Source of the DNA: Arachnopeziza araneosa
Lineage: Eukaryota; Ascomycota; Leotiomycetes; Helotiales; Arachnopezizaceae
Direction: 5' to 3'
NCBI GenBank assembly: GCA_003988855.1
Contig: QYAI01000019.1
Location: 191,278 to 255,277 of the forward strand
DNA: 64,000 nt
Shown: piece after piece, positions 33,801-46,455 of the stretch
Layout: the number at the start of each line of letters is the position of its first letter
Position numbering within the stretch: the stretch's first letter is position 1
Translations under genes and position numbers: made by a program
Notes under the pieces: model-generated
Database searches by the model: none
What the model was told of the DNA's origin: nothing
The model's input: the letters and a program-made list of their open reading frames with translations, nothing else

Positions 33801-35607
33801 ATGCCTTTCAACACCACAACAATGGAGGAAGAACACATTTCCTGCCCATTCCTGTGCGGTTTTGAAGCAGAGGGCGACTCGAGAGACTACCAAATCATGG
33901 TAAGGAGTCTCCTTTGAAAACCCGACGATATCTTACCGAAATATTATAGCTACATATGGAGACAATTCATTCAGAAGATGAAGTGTCACCATTCCTTGCC
34001 CGAGAAGATGCCAGTATCGCCGCTTTAGTCTCCTTGAGTAATGGACAAGATGAAGCTTATGTTAGCTGTCCTGTTGAAGGGTGTGGGGAGGCGCTACTCT
34101 TGACCGAGCTCGACAGTCATGTTGAAATGCACGAGGAGGAACAGACCACTGGTGATGAACGAGAGCGGTCTCCAAAACGACTCAAACTTGAGCCTGATAT
34201 AGAAGCAGCCTTTGATACAACTCTCTCGCACCCCTTACGCAATCTGGTCGACAGGAATAATGCTGAGGCGGAGACGCAACATGCGTCACATGACCGTCAA
34301 TCAAGCGCCAAAGCTATCTGGAAGAGCATGTTAAAGATGCCCGATCAGTCTTCGAAATTATCTATATCAGGATCGGGAGTACAGAATGCTCGGCGGCGCC
34401 TAGGGGTACCTTCTCCTCAAGCCCTTCAAGTTTCGTATCTACACTATGCTAACTTGTGTTTAGAAATCAGAGCTCGGCCCGCACGCAAATGAAAAGCAGA
34501 TGCCTACGTGGCTTGTTACTCTACTAAAAGAAAACGATGGTGCCTTGAAAACCATCAACAGGACTGACCGAGATGGCAAGACAAGGAAGGTTAAGGTATG
34601 CCCAAATATGATGTCCGGAATTGTTCCCGTCCTCGAGCAACTCCTCCAACAGGACAAGTCCGTTGAATACGCTTATCTATGTCATTCGGCTGTAAAGCAT
34701 GTCTCGAAACTCAGAAGAGAAGGTACAGTCTGACCAGCTCTTATTCGCAGATTTCTAATTGCCTAGGGGGGTTTTGTGGATACCGGAACATCCAAATGCT
34801 TAGTTCTTATATTATTGGCGTGGAATCTCAAGGGTACGATAACTTCGGTGAAAATATACCTACAATATTCAAGATTCAAGATTATATTGAGCATGCTTGG
34901 GATATTGGCATTAACGTACAGGGCCGGGTAGAGACAGGCGGCATCCGCGGAACAAGGAAGTACATTGGAACCCCTGACGTTAGTACTTAAAAATCTTACT
35001 GCTGGTTTCTATTGACTTTGACTTAGGCACAAGCAATGTTTTGCAGTCTGGGTATAGCGTAAGTTTGAACTCAAATTCTGGTTCTTAGCTGAGAGCTCCA
35101 GGTGTGATGCTCAAGGGCTTAAGCCAAAAGGTCCCTCGAAGCCTGCCTACGAATTGTTATTCAGGGCCGTTGAAGACTACTTTGTGGCTGGCTGCCTAGA
35201 CTTTGACTCTCAAGTCCGTTGTACTTCTACGCCTCCAATATACTTTCAGCATCCAGGTATGTGAGGCTGTTGAGAAACTTTCATTCTCATCTAACATCCT
35301 CCAAAGGCCACTCCATGACCATTGTTGGGTTTGAGAAGTATTTGGACGGCACGAAGAATCTCATTGTTTTTGACCCAATGTTTCACGATTCTCCAAATAT
35401 CACCAAACTAATCGGACAGTCCTTCAAATCCGGTGCCCCGCAAGATCTTCTGAAGGCGTATCGAAGGGGCGTGAAATACTTAAAGAAGTATCACGAGTTT
35501 GAACTACTGAAGTAAGTGTACTTCAATGTCCTAGATAGTGGATCTCTCTACTACAAGATTCTTACTGATAGTCGTGAAGATTGACACCTCCAAAAAGACC
35601 AGTGTAA
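33801..35607 (+). CDS. ZUP1/ZUFSP-like C78 peptidase (Lys63 deubiquitinase family)
   Basis: Eight exons: 33801-33899, 33950-34405, 34464-34722, 34767-34978, 35027-35058, 35102-35256, 35307-35511 and 35580-35607, giving 481 aa. Two N-terminal C2H2-type fingers (CPFLCGF...HMETIH and CPVEGCGEAL...HVEMH) lead to the peptidase domain. The catalytic Cys is in GGFCGYRNIQML, His in GHSMTIVGFE and Asp in LIVFDP, so the triad is complete. The family (human ZUP1, S. pombe Mug105) cleaves Lys63-linked ubiquitin or UFM1 and acts in genome stability. Two ATGs (33801, 33822) are possible. The last acceptor is ambiguous: 35579 gives the end KLTPPKRPV, 35571 gives NRED. Exon 5 is only 32 nt. Confidence 0.88.
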
Positions 35608-36219
35608 GGCGTTTTCAGATGCAATTAGGATTTGCGCTGAATAAAGCGCCTTTGTAGATGATAGCTGTGGGGCAAGGTTTATTGGCAGCCTAGACTACTT
35701 CAACTGGCATTGGGGCATTTCACGGCGCAAAGCATTTATGATTTACAACGAAATATTCATTTCCACAAAACAGAATGAAATATTATGGTGCAAAGTGACA
35801 GTACCAGAGGTGGCGTTCTTATAACCTCATCCAGTTGTCTCAGATCCACACCGAGATTCAAAAACAAACTTACGGAGACGATTTTCACCACTTTATTGCA
35901 GATGATCGCTCACCATTCCCCCAAATTACACGATTATATGTCATCTACAAGCTATTAGAGAACATCAAATCGACCGGATGCTACGAAATTGCGTAACTCT
36001 TAGTGACAGGGACAATTAAACTCTATTTGGATCACTATTGATATGATCGCTACATATTGCTGTAGGAAGACTAGCAAGGCTGCATTTAAGCCAATAATTT
36101 GCTATCTTGTAGATACCAACTCCGTTCCTGAACGCCCTGCAGTGAGTTTCGTTAATCCCAATACAGCTTCGACCGCCAGCCATTAGTATATGCAGAACAG
36201 AAATAACCACTGAGCCACG
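35608..36219. other. Convergent intergenic region
   Basis: Between the peptidase gene and minus-strand BUR1. AT-rich; no recognisable gene, RNA or repeat. Confidence 0.55.
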
Positions 36220-38089
36220 TTATCTGCGGTAGACATCACGCTCCTTCTCACGCTCATTTTCCATATCTCTCTTTGGCCCTTCTCTATGCCTGTCTCTGCT
36301 ATCGCGATCTGGACTCCGACTACGAGTTCTTCTCCGATCATCGTAATCCAAGCGGTCTCTATCATGCCTTCTGTCATCACGATCATCCCGTCTCCTATCA
36401 CGTGGGTAGGCATCTCTCGAACGGTCGTCTCTATCCCTCAAGGGTCGGTCGTGGCTCCTTCCTCCATCATAGCTAGGTATGTAGGTGTCAATAGCAGGCG
36501 GTCCGTTTCTGCTTCTAGGCGGGCCGCGGTCAAGATCGCGGGATCGAGACCGTCTATAGGCGTCCGGTCTATCGCCAACTCTTCCACCCTCATAGGCGCT
36601 GTAATCAGCCGGTGGTGGTCGCGGCGGTAATCTCGTATCTGGTCGGTCATCTCGCCTATCATCTCGATGACGTGCCCATGCTGGTCTGCGCTCTTCAGGT
36701 GGTGGAGGAGGAATCCCATTGCGTTGTCCACCGTGAGGAGGGTAACGGCTACCGTTTTGAGGGCGATATCCATAGCCCTCACCATTTACTGGCTGGTCCG
36801 GTCCCCAGTTTCCGGCTTGCCCCATTCCCACAGTTCCCCCCTTCGGCGCAGGTGGAGGCGCTGCTTGCTGACTTCTGAACTTTCTTCGGTCAAGTTCGTG
36901 GGATTCTTCAAACGTCGGTAGGTCTCCAGGTCTTGCAGGCAAAGGTGCAGTCTTGAAATAAGGATGCTTCAAAGCATCAATGGCGTTGACACGCTTTTTC
37001 CAGTCAAGCTTGAGCAGTTCTCCCAGAAGTGAGATAGCACCAGGGCCAGCACTGCCACGCATCAGTTAAGTCTTAACTAGATAAACTTGAGATTTTCACC
37101 TATGAAACCGCCGAGCCAAGGTTGATGGCCGCGATGGAAGATTGACGTTATATGCTTCAGCCCCCGGTAATTGCTGCCAGCCGGGCATATTCTCTGAAGT
37201 TGGGCTGCCAACCAAGTCGAAAATCAATTTTAGCTGATGGCCATCACTCTCTCCTGCAAGGATAGGTTTTCCAACGATCATTTCTCCAAAGACGCATCTA
37301 AGCTGTTAGTAGTGTTCACGACTGGAATTTGAAGTAGGCAACTCACCCAACGCCCCATAAATCAATGGCAGTAGTGTACTTCCGAAGCTGGAGGAGAAGC
37401 TCTGGTGGGCGGTACCAGCGCGTAACAACCAATGTTGTATAATCTCTATGAGCTTCACCTCCTCCGCGACCAGCAACAGGGACTGATTCGTCATAATGCC
37501 GGGCCAAACCAAAGTCTGCAATCTGCAATATGCCTTTATTGTTGATAAGAAGGTTGGCTGCTTTCATATCCCGGTGTAGAATATTATTATCGTGGAGGTA
37601 ACGAACACCTTCAAGTAGCTGGAGCATGTAACATTTTATCTGCGGCTCGCTGATGGTAACGTTTGGATTTTCGAGAAGTCCTGAGAGATCGTGGTCCATG
37701 TAAGGGGTGACCATATACATTACAGAGCGTTTCTTCTTGTCGCCAGTCTTCTGGTGATGCTCAACTGCCATCTCCTCTAGCTTCAAGACGTTTGGGTGGG
37801 ATAGGAGCTTGAGGAGCTTAATTTCCCGCAGCGCTGTGATCGGAAATCCATCCTTCTCGTTATGCATCAAGATCTTCTTGAGGGCGAAAATTGCGCCAGT
37901 TTTCTTCGACTTGGCTCTGTGAACTTCTCCAAAGGTACCCTCTCCCAGCTTGCCCATTTGTTCATAATCTCCAATTCGTGAACAACCTCGAAAGCTGGAT
38001 TGAGATCGCGCATGTTGGTGTGCGAAGGCCCGCGGTGACATAGTATGGCTTGCAGGACTCATTTGCTGAGAGGAGGTCGCCATGACCAT
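36220..38089 (-). CDS. BUR1: CDK9-type kinase Bur1/Sgv1
   Basis: Minus-strand exons 38089-37347, 37297-37100 and 37051-36220, giving 590 aa (584-590 depending on which of the first ATGs is used; 38083 is the alternative). Cyclin-dependent kinase phosphorylating the RNA polymerase II CTD linker and Spt5 to promote elongation, with cyclin Bur2. Seen: glycine loop KLGEGTFGEVHRA, FALKKIL, the CDK9 hallmark PITALREIK, HRD loop LHRDMKAANLL, ADFGLARHYD, a T-loop ending in TRWYRPPELLL, and KHPYFKTAPLP closing the kinase domain near residue 345. The C-terminal 240 residues are Pro/Gly-rich, then a long Arg/Asp (RD/RS) tract ending EKERDVYRR, typical of the family. Nuclear. Confidence 0.95.
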
Positions 38090-38530
38090 AGAGATCAATA
38101 CAGGTCAGTACGGAGTTGTGGTGAGAGGGATCGAAGGGAGTCGCTCGTGCAAGCCAGGAAAGTGTATGATCAGAGGACCAGAGTACGCATCAGTGATGGC
38201 TGTTGTAGCTCAAGACCAAAGTCTTGCGCATTATGGTCGAAGGCAATAGTTAGAAAAACGCGCCCAACTCGTCACAATGATAGGACTCGTTGTGGTGAAT
38301 ACTAGTACCTTGCGCTTAGATATAATAAGAGGCGCGGAGCCGGAGAAAGTGTTGATCCGACAAGAGCCACACGACATTTTGCAGGAGCTCGAACCAAACG
38401 ACAATCGCACTACAGCAGAATTGCCTGTCGATTTCGAGTCAATTCTAAACCCAGTCTTGCAAGGGTATGATCTCATCATCATTGAATCTTTTCTATTCAT
38501 GGTTGACCATTTATCTAGTCTACAAACCAA
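38090..38530. other. Divergent promoter region
   Basis: Between BUR1 and the small complex I-like gene. A 107-codon frame (38277-38600) crosses into that gene in another frame and has no recognisable content; treated as spurious. Confidence 0.5.
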
Positions 38531-38788
38531 ATGGCCCCGAAACATCCAGTTCAGATCCCTAAAGCCCGCCCCTTATATCGATTCGCTGCTACTGGTCTAG
38601 GTGCAAGCATGTGGTTCTTCGTTTGTATCTCCGTATCTAATATATTCTTATCTTCAGCTAATCCTGAGCAGTTAATGTATCGGGCGAAGCAAGATGGTAC
38701 AGTATCCTTAGCAGCAAATACAGGCCTGCTTCTAACATATCAAATAGGCCCTGCATTGTTAGGCTGGAAGCATCCTTGGGACCACTGA
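38531..38788 (+). CDS. Probable complex I accessory subunit (NDUFB2-like)
   Basis: Proposed exons 38531-38620, 38672-38696 and 38748-38788, giving 51 aa. Predicted: a basic N-terminus (MAPKHPVQIPKARPLYRF), a hydrophobic stretch GASMWFFLMYRAKQDG and the end LLGWKHPWDH. The single membrane segment followed by a HP-D terminus resembles the small NDUFB2-type subunit of mitochondrial NADH:ubiquinone oxidoreductase. Both introns (38621-38671 and 38697-38747) are 51 nt with GTTTGT and GTACAG donors and contain no in-frame stop, so the unspliced frame stays open for 85 aa. The spliced form is preferred because it brings MWFF directly next to the matching LMYRAK. Family assignment is from memory of motif shape and is moderate. 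Confidence 0.55.
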   Translation: MAPKHPVQIPKARPLYRFAATGLGASMWFFVCISVSNIFLSSANPEQLMYRAKQDGTVSLAANTGLLLTYQIGPALLGWKHPWDH

Positions 38789-38988
38789 AGAGAACACTGA
38801 AGAGACCACTCGACGATACATATTGAGAGTCTTGCTTGATAGTGGCTGACAGGAGGCGTTGATCGATCACTTTTCCATAGAGTGGAGGGCCGTGACTGAA
38901 GAAGGCAGTACTATTTGTGAATTACGGTAAAATACATAAGATCATGCATGCGGTTATTTATCTTGCATGCTATTTTCAAGCTCTACAT

Positions 38989-40854
38989 TTAAATTCTTCC
39001 TTCAACCCTCAATTCTGCAGCAGGTTTCTGAAACAGAGACATGGAAACACCCCATGTATCTCCACCCTCATAAGCAAATAGCTCTGCACAAGCCATGTAG
39101 AAAATTTGCCACCGAGAGTACCTGTTGTTCTCGAAATTAGTATTGCCAGCCTTGGATAAGTGGAGGAGGTGATGTCTTGAGAACGCTTTCATGCTTAAAT
39201 ATGTCCGCAGATGAAGAATACCTCGTAGACCAGTTCAATAAGGAAGTTCTGACTTAGAAGATATTTCTTACCACGTAGCGGCATCCTTCTCTCCATAAGT
39301 CTTAGCAAGATGGGGCCATAGCTCCTGCTTACTTGCTATCATTTTAGATAGCCAATCCTATAGATATGGTATTTAGTAGTGGTTTCCCTTTTATATACAG
39401 CTTTCAAATATAGACGGAGAAAATGATTTCTGCACTAGTGTTTTACTACAAATATATGCCGAGGACCAATAAAGACCAACATACCTCACACGTCTTAGCG
39501 TAATGTTTTCCAGAAACCCACCACTGCGTTTCTACTTTCAGATCACGCTGGAAGTATAGGAGAAGGTCTGCAGACGGCATTGTCCCTCCAGAGAAGAATA
39601 GAGTGCTCAACCAGCCTTCTGTATAATCATATGCTATCACAGAATTAGCACTGTGAATAACTGAAATATTATAGGGAGCTCTAAAACTAGTTCAATAGTA
39701 GAGATACAATAAAGTATGTAGGTGTCAGACTCCGGAAGTAATTCCCAGGCTCCAGAGCTCAGATGATAAGAATAAACATTTATTTTGAGGATAAGCCTTA
39801 CGCGTAGTTCTATGAGCAAAGGTATGCACGAAGAGTTTCCCACCAGGCTTCAAAGCTCGAGCGATTTTGGCCATGAGAAGTTCGTAGTTCTTCATATGCT
39901 CAAAGAGTTCTATCGAGATTACACGTTCAAAACTCTCTTTCTCAAATTCATAATCTACGACGTTGCCCGTGATTATGGTCAGATTTTTCATATTATTCCC
40001 TTTGGCTTTCGAGTCGATATAAATCTTCTGAGTCTTTGAATTCGAAAAGGCGGTGATCTTAGAATTAGGAAATCTTTCCTGTGACCGTATTAGCAGTTAA
40101 TTTAGCCATATTTTAAAGGAGAAATGATAAGAAGCCGCCGCCTAAGATCTGCTCTTTGTAGGAAGGATATGTAATTATTTGTATGAAAACAAATCTCACA
40201 GCAAAATATAAGGCTCCAGAGCCCCATCCACATCTAATTCACATTCTATTAGCAAAGTATCCAATTGTCCCCCTGACCGAGTTAAAAGTAGTACAATAAT
40301 ATGAGTTTGAGATACCAGGTTGAACGTCAAAGCATTCTACAACTTCTCAAGCCTGATTGTGTTGCAAGATACTTAATCTTTAATGTACTACTTTGAATTT
40401 GCCATGGAGGGAACCTAGATAAGTGGAGTGAAATTTACCCCAGATCCAAGATACTCATTCCATCTTCCAATTGAGCTTTCTCGACATACACTTTTAACAT
40501 GGCAATCTCGGCCTGTTCAAGCGTTTCTGTTCCCGTGGGATATAAGCAGCATGAATATTTCATTCTTGGCCCAAGGCAGGCAGCTAAGAACTCGGTGCTA
40601 ATCTCATAGTGCTGTTCATTTGCAGTTGTGGTTTCAATAGCGATTGGCCTACTCTTAAGTAGCTTAATATAAAGTATCTTTTTCGTGTACGATTCCGAGA
40701 GAGAGATACTCTTGATTAATTCTAGTCGCTCCCTTAGCTGACGCCTGATTCCGATACGAATCACATAACTTGGGAGGTATCCTCGATCGAGAATCCAGTC
40801 TGCGTCATGTTAATCGGAGACTCCGAGAATGTGAGACAGCCTACCGTAACTCAT
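38989..40854 (-). CDS. Cyclopropane-fatty-acid-synthase-like SAM methyltransferase
   Basis: Seven minus-strand exons: 40854-40845, 40799-40439, 40233-40200, 40078-39802, 39633-39485, 39357-39272 and 39121-38989, giving 349 aa. The assembled product begins MSYDWILDRGYL and shows motif I SILDLGCGWGSGALYFAE (across introns 2 and 3), AFSNSKTQKIYID, VISIELFEHMKNYELL, LKPGGKLFVHTFAHRTTPYDY (across intron 4), FFSGGTMPSADLLLYFQ, WWVSGKHYAKTCEDWL and FAYEGGDTWGVS. This is the fungal branch of the CFA synthase/coclaurine N-methyltransferase-like family; fungal members have unproven substrates. Five of the six introns are 121-205 nt, far longer than local norms, and exon 1 is 10 nt. All parts close in frame. 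Probably cytosolic. Confidence 0.88.
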
Positions 40855-41232
40855 GCTTTAGATTTATGTACCCAAATAGAATTCGATAAACAGCAGAATT
40901 TATACTCCAAGGGAACTTGAATAGCATAGCTAAATTGATCTTGAAATGTGATCTGCGACCACAATATATCATCCGCACCGAGTATGTCGACTACCGTATG
41001 AAGTAGGCTACGTCAACAAGAACATTACCCTCTTTTGCTTAGTGCGCTTCGCTTTGTTACTCTAGCTTCATCACACATATCCTTTCGATACATTGCAATA
41101 CTTTCTGTTAACGGGAGTTTTGAAAGCAAATGTCGAGGAAAAGACGGCTTCTGACAATTACGGGTGGTCAAACTGCACCAAGTCCATATTATAATTACAG
41201 TCTATGTAGGTTTTGCGATGAAAAATTCTGCG
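40855..41232. other. Intergenic region
   Basis: Upstream of the methyltransferase and downstream of YPK9 (both minus strand). AT-rich, nothing recognised. Confidence 0.5.
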
Positions 41233-44200
41233 TTACTGAAGTGTACGCATCTGCTCCAGCACAAGTTTGTATGCCTTTCTTTTCTTCGGCTGTTTAGTGA
41301 TCGAAGTCCGCAAATGGCCCAAGTATTTTGCCATCCTGGGGAGCAAATAATTTTCCGATAACCAAGCAATAACAACATAACCCAATCCAAGGATCAAGAC
41401 GAAAGACTTGAAATCCCATGTCATTTTTGTTAACTGCATGAAGTCGGCAAGCCCTTGGGAAGGATCGAAAAGCATGTACGTGCAAAAGAGTAGAGCTACT
41501 ATAATTGTAACAACAAAGGGCACTACAATATTGTTAGCTCGGAATTGTCATATTGCTGAGAAACAAACAGTTCTGTGACATTGATTGGCGAAATGGTGGT
41601 CCAACACTCAAGATAATTCCAGATAATATATATTCATAGCATGAAACTAGGAAGAGGGTGGTATTTTCCGAATTATTGACATTCGACTTCTCTCTGTTCA
41701 GTTGGGGGGGGATATACCTAAGGTATGTCAGGAGTGCATCAACTGTCGGCAAGAAGTATATTTACCATGGCTGTCGGCGCACTGTGACAAATCCCACTGC
41801 TTGTATGAGAACACAAATTGTTATTTGGCCAAGCAGTGGAACTAAAACCTTTCTAGATACCAAGTTCGCCGTCGGGCGTCTTCGGCAAAGCACTGGAAAC
41901 GGTCCAGTCCAACCCACTAACAATGTCAGAAGACTCATCGATGATTACTGAACTGGGAAAAGATATACTAAATATTGCAATAGGGAGGATCAGTAGCAGA
42001 TCGATAAATAGAAACTAATGGAAGGTTCAGTAAGTTTATAGATTAGTTATCGAGTGATTCTTAATACCTGGAAGTCACCTAGATTTGAGGCTGATGCGTA
42101 GAGAAAGCTGACCGAGGTGAACTGGATGGCTGAGTAAAGACTCATATATTTGAAGCAACTGAAACTAGTAACCAGAGCTGCTCGCCCTTCGCTATGTAGA
42201 TTGTCAGCTGGAGATGAGAACCTGATATCAACAACCTCATACCGAATAACTTCAGGGACACACGTTATATCAAAAACACGACTGGTGAAAGGCGCTGCAA
42301 CAGACGCTTCTGCTTCTGAGAGAGAAATGCCTACGTTAGCAGCTTTCAGGGCTCCGCAATCATTAGCTCCATCACCACAAAAGCCACAGCAGTAATCAAT
42401 GCTTTGAAGCTTTTCAACAAGCTCGTGCTTTTCATCCGGAGACATCCGAGCAAATACTTGTCCGCAGACTAGCATCTTCAAGAAGTTAGACTAATGTCTT
42501 CAGTAGGACGAAAAAATACGGACTCTTTGTAACACTTCAGGAGGACCGAAGTCAATTATCCAACGGAAAATGTCACCGCTCACTGCCAGTGAATAATTCC
42601 GAAGATTCGATATATCATAAGGAAGAGAAGCATCTCCTTCAGCGGGTGGTGGTAAAGGCTGGAATCGTTAGTGGGAAAACTAGCATTTGGAACTCGAATG
42701 AGTTGTACCTTAAGAGAAAATCCATCTAGAGTGAATATATTGTTGTCTATACTCTCCCAACTCAAGCGAGCTTTCGGATCTTGATAACCCCCTGAGAAGT
42801 GTTAGCTGACGGAATCATTCATAATTGAACAACGATACTCACCTTCAGCGAAATGGGGCACAAAGCAGTGTGCTGTTTTGTCAATAAGATTACACTCTCT
42901 GGCAACACTGATTGCTGTCAGGATATTATCGCCTGTACACATGACCTTCCGAATATTGGCTTCGGAAAGCTCTGCTAGGACACTTGCAGTCGTGGGCTTG
43001 AGTTTATTTTCAAATATGATAAATCCAAGGAAGTCAAGTTCAGACTCAGCCTCATCTCGTTTCATCTTTTGAACTTTCAACCAATTTAATTTTGCGACAT
43101 GTCTTGAGGCACAAGCAATAACTCTGAAGCCTCTATGTGTATAATAAGCAAGAAGCTCCTCATAATCACTTGGAACTGTAGAGTTTTCTTAGTAAAAGGA
43201 ACACGAAGGAAGAATTGAGATGAAGCACTCACAACTTTCAGGTTTGCATATCTCTCTCATGCATTCCGGTGCTCCTTTGACGTATATGTCACACCCAGGA
43301 GATCCGAAATTTCGTACAATGACACTTGCACGTCGAAGCTGGGATATAAAGTCGAACGATTTCAACACACCAAGCTCGATAGGCGCCCTCTTGTGAAGTA
43401 TCAGTAAGAATCTGTAGTTGGAAAACAGGGATATCTAACGGTAGTGCTCTGTGAGTCTTGATTATGATTCAAGTCATACTCCATTCCGGCTGGAGGCCGG
43501 GCAATGGATGGTGAGAGACCACCTTGCTCTTCATCGTCGGCATCACCACCTTTCTGCTCCCCTTCCTCAAACGACCATCCCGTAAATTCGAACATTTTGA
43601 CATCAAGCGGATCGCCGACAATCTCTCCATCTACAATTCGTAGAGAATGACATGTTGCCATTGTGTAGAGCGCAGCCTTATGAGAATCATATTCGACCGT
43701 AGGATCACGTTGATATGAAGCTCCAGGGAGTAAAGAAAGTGCGTCGGAGAGTATGTCACTAAAACACATTGCTGGTCGCTGTACAACTCTCACGCCTAAT
43801 ACATCCAGACCATCCTCGGTTAGAGTACCAGTCTTATCAAAGCAAATGATATCAAGCTTGCCAGCAACGTTCACTCTTTGGGGACTGATGCAGAATATCT
43901 GTTTCTTTTTTAGACGGGAAAGAGCGAAGTTGGTGCCAATTGTTAGCGTTGCTGGGAGCGCTGGGGGGACGACAATTGTGATCAAATCGAGCGCTCTGAC
44001 AATGATAAGATGCCAAGCCAATTCCAAGCGAACAAAATTGATGAATGAAGCAATGAAACCTAGTAAGGCAATTCCACCCATGACAGATATATAGCGGAAA
44101 GAGTCTCTGTAAAACTTAAACCCAGAAGGCTTGGGAAACAGCATGGAACGAACTAAAGCACCTTTGGTAGTGTTAAATCCAGTGCGGACCGTCATGGCAA

Positions 44201-46030
44201 GTGCCACAGCTTCATCGTCTTTATCGTCTTGAGGACGCCTAGCTCTGACAATCTTAGTTCCACAAAATAAGAAATGCTTTGCGATTTCAGGCGAAATGGA
44301 TGCTGTACTCAGGTCCAGTGCGCGAAGAGCCTCATCATTGGCTGGAACCTTAGAGACTGGTACAGATTCCCCTATGATAATTTAGACCTGGAATCTAACA
44401 TTTTGAAGACTTATACCTGTCAGCATACTCTCATTGACTATACAGTCACCGGCTAGGAGAATGCTATCACATGGGAACTGCGTTAGAGCTGGATCTGTAA
44501 CTTCATATACATCTCCTGGCACGAGGTCACTGGATGGAATATATCGCCCTGAAATGTTAATCGACTGTGATAGATAGCAATGACGAAGCTTACAAAAAGA
44601 GTTTCGCAAAACACGAACATCGCACTCGAATCTCGATATCTCTCGGAGTCTTTTCATGGTCTGGGCAGATCTATAAGCTTCACACTAGATTGATAGGACC
44701 AAAACTGACCGAACGAGTGTCTATAAGGGTTGTCGTTATGCTCACAACAGAAATGATAAAAATACAGGCGGCATAATAGTAGTATTCATCCAAGGACCAG
44801 AGGATCAAACTAGCCACTTGAAAGACATAAAAAGGATGAAATGCCTAGGATGTAACATAAGTTATAAGGCCGAGGGAATAAAGGGATAATACGAACCTCA
44901 TCTATTAGTAGCTGAGGAATGGTCTTCTGTTTAATATCTATTAAGTTCTTCCCAAAAACAAGTTCACGATTTTCTTTCTCATCTCCGTCGATCCCAGTGC
45001 GAATAGACTTGACGTCTGTCCAGGTGGGATCCTTCCAACTATTACTGAGTACAAATTTGTCTTTTACAGGGTGATATGAGAATCTCATATATCGATAGTC
45101 AAGTATTCGTAAATTTTTGAGAATTGGATCATCATCTTCGTCGAAAGGAAGCATGTAACGCTTGCCTGAAACGCCAAAGACTGAAGATAGAGACTGACTA
45201 TATTCTGTGGAGTCGATATGTTGAACGAAAAACTCACCCCATTGATTCTACAGAGGTCAGCATAATTCATAAGAATGAAGAGAACCAAGATAATAACAGG
45301 TTTTGTATGTAGTAAATGAGAGCTGTGGTCTTTCCGTAAAACTCACCTCAATGACTACCCATTCGCAGTCACGCAATGGACACTGTTGTCCAGTTAACCT
45401 CACCTGCCACCGAGGTAGCCAGCGGAGAATGAGATACCCCAGCCCGAGAGAAAGTACACAGATGGCCGCATAAACGGCGAACCCTACAGTAGATGTTCGA
45501 AAACCCGCTACTACAATGGTAAGATCTTCCGTAACAATGTAGATCTTTTGGTTTGTCCGATGACCACGTCCTATTACACTCCCATCTGTCCTTGCGCTAT
45601 CGCTTCTGAGAAGACGCTCGTGTACTGAGCCTCTGGAGTAACCGGATGATGTCCTCCGCATCGTTGAGAGCTCACCAGCTTCAAGATCCGCAGAATCCTC
45701 CTCCTCAAAATGGCTTTCGGAAGCATCATCCAATATTGCACTGTCATATTCTAACGGCGGCAAAGGTTCGTCGTCGTCTTCTTGATAATAAGTGAAGCTT
45801 GCTGTCGAGTCGGCCCTTCCCCGTCGATGGGCGAATGAGGAGACGCTAGTAGGAACACTCTCACCCATGGGGCCAGCAAAAACCTCATCTTGTGCCATTT
45901 CTACCTCATCCAAGAAGCTCGAGGTAGAGAGATTAGAGTCTCTTCGATATATGGTGTGTCCATTGGAGGTATCATACTGCCTCGAGGTCCTTTGACGCTG
46001 GTTGATCGGCATGCCATTGGTGCCTTCCAT
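41233..46030 (-). CDS. YPK9: P5B-type cation/polyamine ATPase Ypk9 (ATP13A2 family)
   Basis: Fifteen minus-strand exons: 46030-45347, 45247-44897, 44844-44710, 44660-44417, 44371-43440, 43389-43233, 43175-42843, 42791-42709, 42658-42524, 42475-42243, 42191-42068, 42014-41969, 41916-41766, 41717-41569 and 41522-41233, giving 1348 aa. Vacuolar/late-endosomal P-type pump, linked in relatives to polyamine and heavy-metal tolerance. Seen: an acidic N-terminal region (about 1-180), the P5B Pro signature VVPPALPATLTIG, phosphorylation loop FDKTGTLTEDG (Asp near residue 650), YVKGAPE, hinge GDGANDCGALKAA, REGRAALVTSFSCFKYM and C-terminal helices. The PPALP form marks P5B rather than the ER P5A Spf1. 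The exon-5 to exon-6 acceptor (CACAAG) is non-obvious but the only one that keeps frame. Confidence 0.95.
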
Positions 46031-46455
46031 CGTTACCTATGCAGGTTGACTTGTCCTGTTCTTGGTTTGAGAATCCCTAGGAGCGACTGTAAAGGAGGAG
46101 AAGCATCAAACAGTAAAAGAGCGTCATATCGTTCAATCAATTTTGGCGGGGACACAAACGGTAAGGTTAGGGAGTTCAAGCGACTTTCCGCAGCCAACGA
46201 GGCTCACAAGACAAGGCTACCGATTATAATAGTCCACAGTAACCTTGGGCAAATTGCCTGCAGCCCCACAGGAAATCGGAACTAAGAAAACCACGAGTTT
46301 CTCAACGAAAAAGTCCTAGTCTTTCTCCCACCAGCAACTTCTTTAGACAAAATCTTTCACTCCGAAAACCCTTCGTCATCGCAAGAGTTCCTGGAGACCC
46401 CTTTTCCAACCTTGGCATCATCTTATTGTATCTGTTGTCCATCACAACTGCCAAG
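46031..46455. other. Divergent promoter region
   Basis: Between YPK9 (minus) and NAP1 (plus); no further gene or repeat seen. Confidence 0.6.

Noticed and set aside
38277..38600. 107-codon plus-strand frame overlapping the complex I-like gene
   Set aside because: Different frame from the better supported MAPKHPVQIP product and no known motif.
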